DNA of 64,000 nucleotides, from the NCBI GenBank assembly GCA_945866215.1, contig CAMBGQ010000002.1, positions 1-64,000 of the forward strand, read 5' to 3'. The stretch is from Opitutus sp. GAS368. GTDB taxonomy: Bacteria; Verrucomicrobiota; Verrucomicrobiia; Opitutales; UBA953. The notes below the pieces were generated by a model. That model was not told where the DNA came from. It was given only the letters and a program-made list of their open reading frames with translations, and did not search any database. The position numbers and the translations under genes were made by a program. Shown in pieces: positions 61,438-64,000 of this stretch; positions within the stretch are counted from its first letter, which is position 1, and every line of letters begins with the position of its first letter.

Positions 61438-62178
61438 ATGTCTGGTCATAGCAAATGGCACACGACGAAGCGGCATAAGGCCGTGATTGACGCTAAGCGC
61501 GGCAAAATCTTCTCGGTCCTCGCCAAGGAAATTACCCTCGCGGCGCGTGCCGGCGGAGGCAGCCCCGAATCCAATACGCGTCTGCGCGCGCTGATCGATA
61601 AGGCCCGCGCCGCCAACATGCCGGCGGATAACATCAAGCGCGCGGTCCAGAAGGGAACCGGCGAGATTCCCGGCGTGATTTACGAAGAGATTGTCTACGA
61701 AGGCTACGCCCCGGGCGGAGTCGGACTCATCGTCGAAGTCACCACCGACAATAAGAACCGTGCCGCCGCCGAAGTCCGTCAGGCCTTCAATGATAACGGC
61801 GGCAATATGGCCCAGACCGGTGCCGTGTCCCATAGCTTTCTGAAGAAGGGCCAGTTCCTCATCGGTGCCTCCCAGATCGGCGAAGACGCTCTCATGGAGC
61901 TCGTGCTCGAGGCCGGCGCCGAAGATGTCGTGAACAACGGCGACCACTTCGAGGTGCTTTCCCCGATCGCGGCCTTTGACGCCATTTCCAAGGCGCTGCA
62001 GGAGAAGTCTATCAAGCCTGAGTCGGCCGAACTGGCCTACATCTCCAGCATCCCCGTCCCGGTCGGCGATGCCGCCGTGGCCAAGCAGGTCTTGGAACTC
62101 ATCGATGCCCTCGAGACCTTGGACGATGTCAAAGCCGTCCACGGCAACCAGGAGATCGACGATAAGTTGATGTCCTGA
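61438..62178 (+). CDS. yebC: YebC/PmpR family transcriptional/translation regulator
   Basis: A 246-residue cytoplasmic protein of the YebC family, which binds DNA in some bacteria and is now also linked to translation of difficult stretches. The N-terminal signature SGHSKWHTTKRHKAVIDAKRGKIFSVLAKEI matches the usual SGHSKWHNIKHRKA..D..RGK.F pattern, followed by MPADNIKRAVQKGTGE. It starts 15 bp after yidC in a C/T-rich leader and is probably co-transcribed. Confidence 0.95.
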   Translation: MSGHSKWHTTKRHKAVIDAKRGKIFSVLAKEITLAARAGGGSPESNTRLRALIDKARAANMPADNIKRAVQKGTGEIPGVIYEEIVYEGYAPGGVGLIVEVTTDNKNRAAAEVRQAFNDNGGNMAQTGAVSHSFLKKGQFLIGASQIGEDALMELVLEAGAEDVVNNGDHFEVLSPIAAFDAISKALQEKSIKPESAELAYISSIPVPVGDAAVAKQVLELIDALETLDDVKAVHGNQEIDDKLMS

Positions 62179-62243
62179 GTCGGGCGGATTACCGCCCATG
62201 CTTTCCGGCTTCACTGTACCGCCGTCCCGGGTAGTGTGACCGC

Positions 62244-62738
62244 ATGTCCGCGCCTCGAAGCCAGCCCAGCAGTATCTCCTCCGGCGTCCGGACGGCGGCG
62301 CGCGCCGTAATCCTGCGGGGCGGCGACCTGCTCGCGATTCGCATCCGGTCTGAAGAAGGAGACTTCCTCGTCCTGCCTGGAGGCGGCCAGAACCACGGCG
62401 AGACGTTGCGTGATACCGTCCGACGCGAAGTCCTCGAAGAGCTCGGCCTCGCGGTCGTACCGCAGGGTCTGCTCTACCTCCGCGAATACGTCGGCAAGAA
62501 CCATGCCCTGCGCCGGATTCACAGCCACTTCCATCAGGTCGAGGCGGTCTTCCATTGTCGCTGCGATGATTTCTCCCCCATCGGCGAAGGGAAGGGGCAT
62601 GACCGCCGGCAGGTGGGCTTCGAGTGGCTGCCGTTGGCGCAACTGGCGGATTACCCCCTTTCGCCCCGGGGCTTGGGGGAGGTCATCGCGAAGGCCTTGC
62701 AGGAAGGGTCCGCGACCTACCTCGGGGACGTGTATTGA
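62244..62738 (+). CDS. Nudix hydrolase
   Basis: A 164-residue hydrolase of nucleoside diphosphates linked to another moiety. The Nudix box is complete (G-x5-E-x7-REUxEE-x-GU): GGQNHGETLRDTVRREVLEELG at about 47-69, with Glu54 and the REVLEE metal-binding glutamates. The substrate is unknown. It lies 65 bp after yebC and just before tRNA-Val. Confidence 0.9.
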   Translation: MSAPRSQPSSISSGVRTAARAVILRGGDLLAIRIRSEEGDFLVLPGGGQNHGETLRDTVRREVLEELGLAVVPQGLLYLREYVGKNHALRRIHSHFHQVEAVFHCRCDDFSPIGEGKGHDRRQVGFEWLPLAQLADYPLSPRGLGEVIAKALQEGSATYLGDVY

Positions 62739-62786
62739 AGGCTTGCCAGCGGGTGGCCGCCTCCCTTTGTTCATTTTCCCTTTGCA

Positions 62787-64000
<1,214 letters not shown>

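Overview
This window is one contiguous, high-G+C stretch of bacterial chromosome. It carries only ordinary chromosomal genes on both strands: no phage, plasmid, insertion sequence or CRISPR array was seen. The gene set points to the PVC group, most likely a Verrucomicrobiota of the Opitutae type (inference). The evidence is three PSCyt1/DUF1549/DUF1553 cytochrome-like secreted proteins with two DUF1501 Tat proteins, a sulfatase plus its formylglycine-generating enzyme, a DUF1080 protein, an LL-diaminopimelate aminotransferase (DapL), a membrane pyrophosphatase, and very few Shine-Dalgarno sequences (most starts follow a C/T-rich leader).

Layout. 1-3.4 kb: end of trmD, two secreted alpha/beta hydrolases, a solitary ABC ATPase. 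3.5-13.8 kb: a CrtI-like flavoenzyme, a UPF0114 membrane protein, an unknown protein, hppA with its terminator, an S9 peptidase, a DUF1080 protein, a cupin-DedA pair and a GDSL esterase. 13.9-14.8 kb: a sigma-70 family factor with an AT-rich upstream region. 15.1-32.6 kb: an outward-facing catabolic block with a sulfatase, a lactonase-fold lipoprotein, three PSD1-type proteins, two DUF1501 proteins, a glycerate kinase, a small secreted protein made of 20-residue repeats and a ThuA-like protein. 32.6-36.3 kb: a coiled-coil protein ending in a YacP-like NYN nuclease domain, a DMT transporter and panC. 36.4-42.8 kb: a sugar operon (xylA, xylB, a TIM-barrel isomerase/epimerase, two Gfo/Idh/MocA oxidoreductases) closed by a strong terminator. 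42.8-51 kb: TspO, dapL, tRNA-Phe, citramalate synthase (cimA) behind a probable isoleucine attenuator, an esterase, a LabA-like NYN protein, a possible papain-fold secreted protein and tRNA-Arg. 51-64 kb: TerC, an MsbA-like exporter with a GT9 glycosyltransferase, a second CrtI-like flavoenzyme, an MFS transporter, the formylglycine-generating enzyme, pyrE, yidC, yebC, a Nudix hydrolase, tRNA-Val and the start of enolase.

How the genes fit together. The sulfatase, its activating enzyme, the DUF1080 protein, the two oxidoreductases, xylA/xylB and glycerate kinase are consistent with use of sulfated or modified plant/algal polysaccharides (inference). The cimA leader suggests that isoleucine is made from pyruvate through citramalate and that cimA expression senses charged tRNA-Ile. 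This leader (short peptide ending IIPAIVTIIGL, followed by two mutually exclusive hairpins) is the most interesting new observation. The coiled-coil-NYN protein, a possibly undescribed RNase architecture, comes next.
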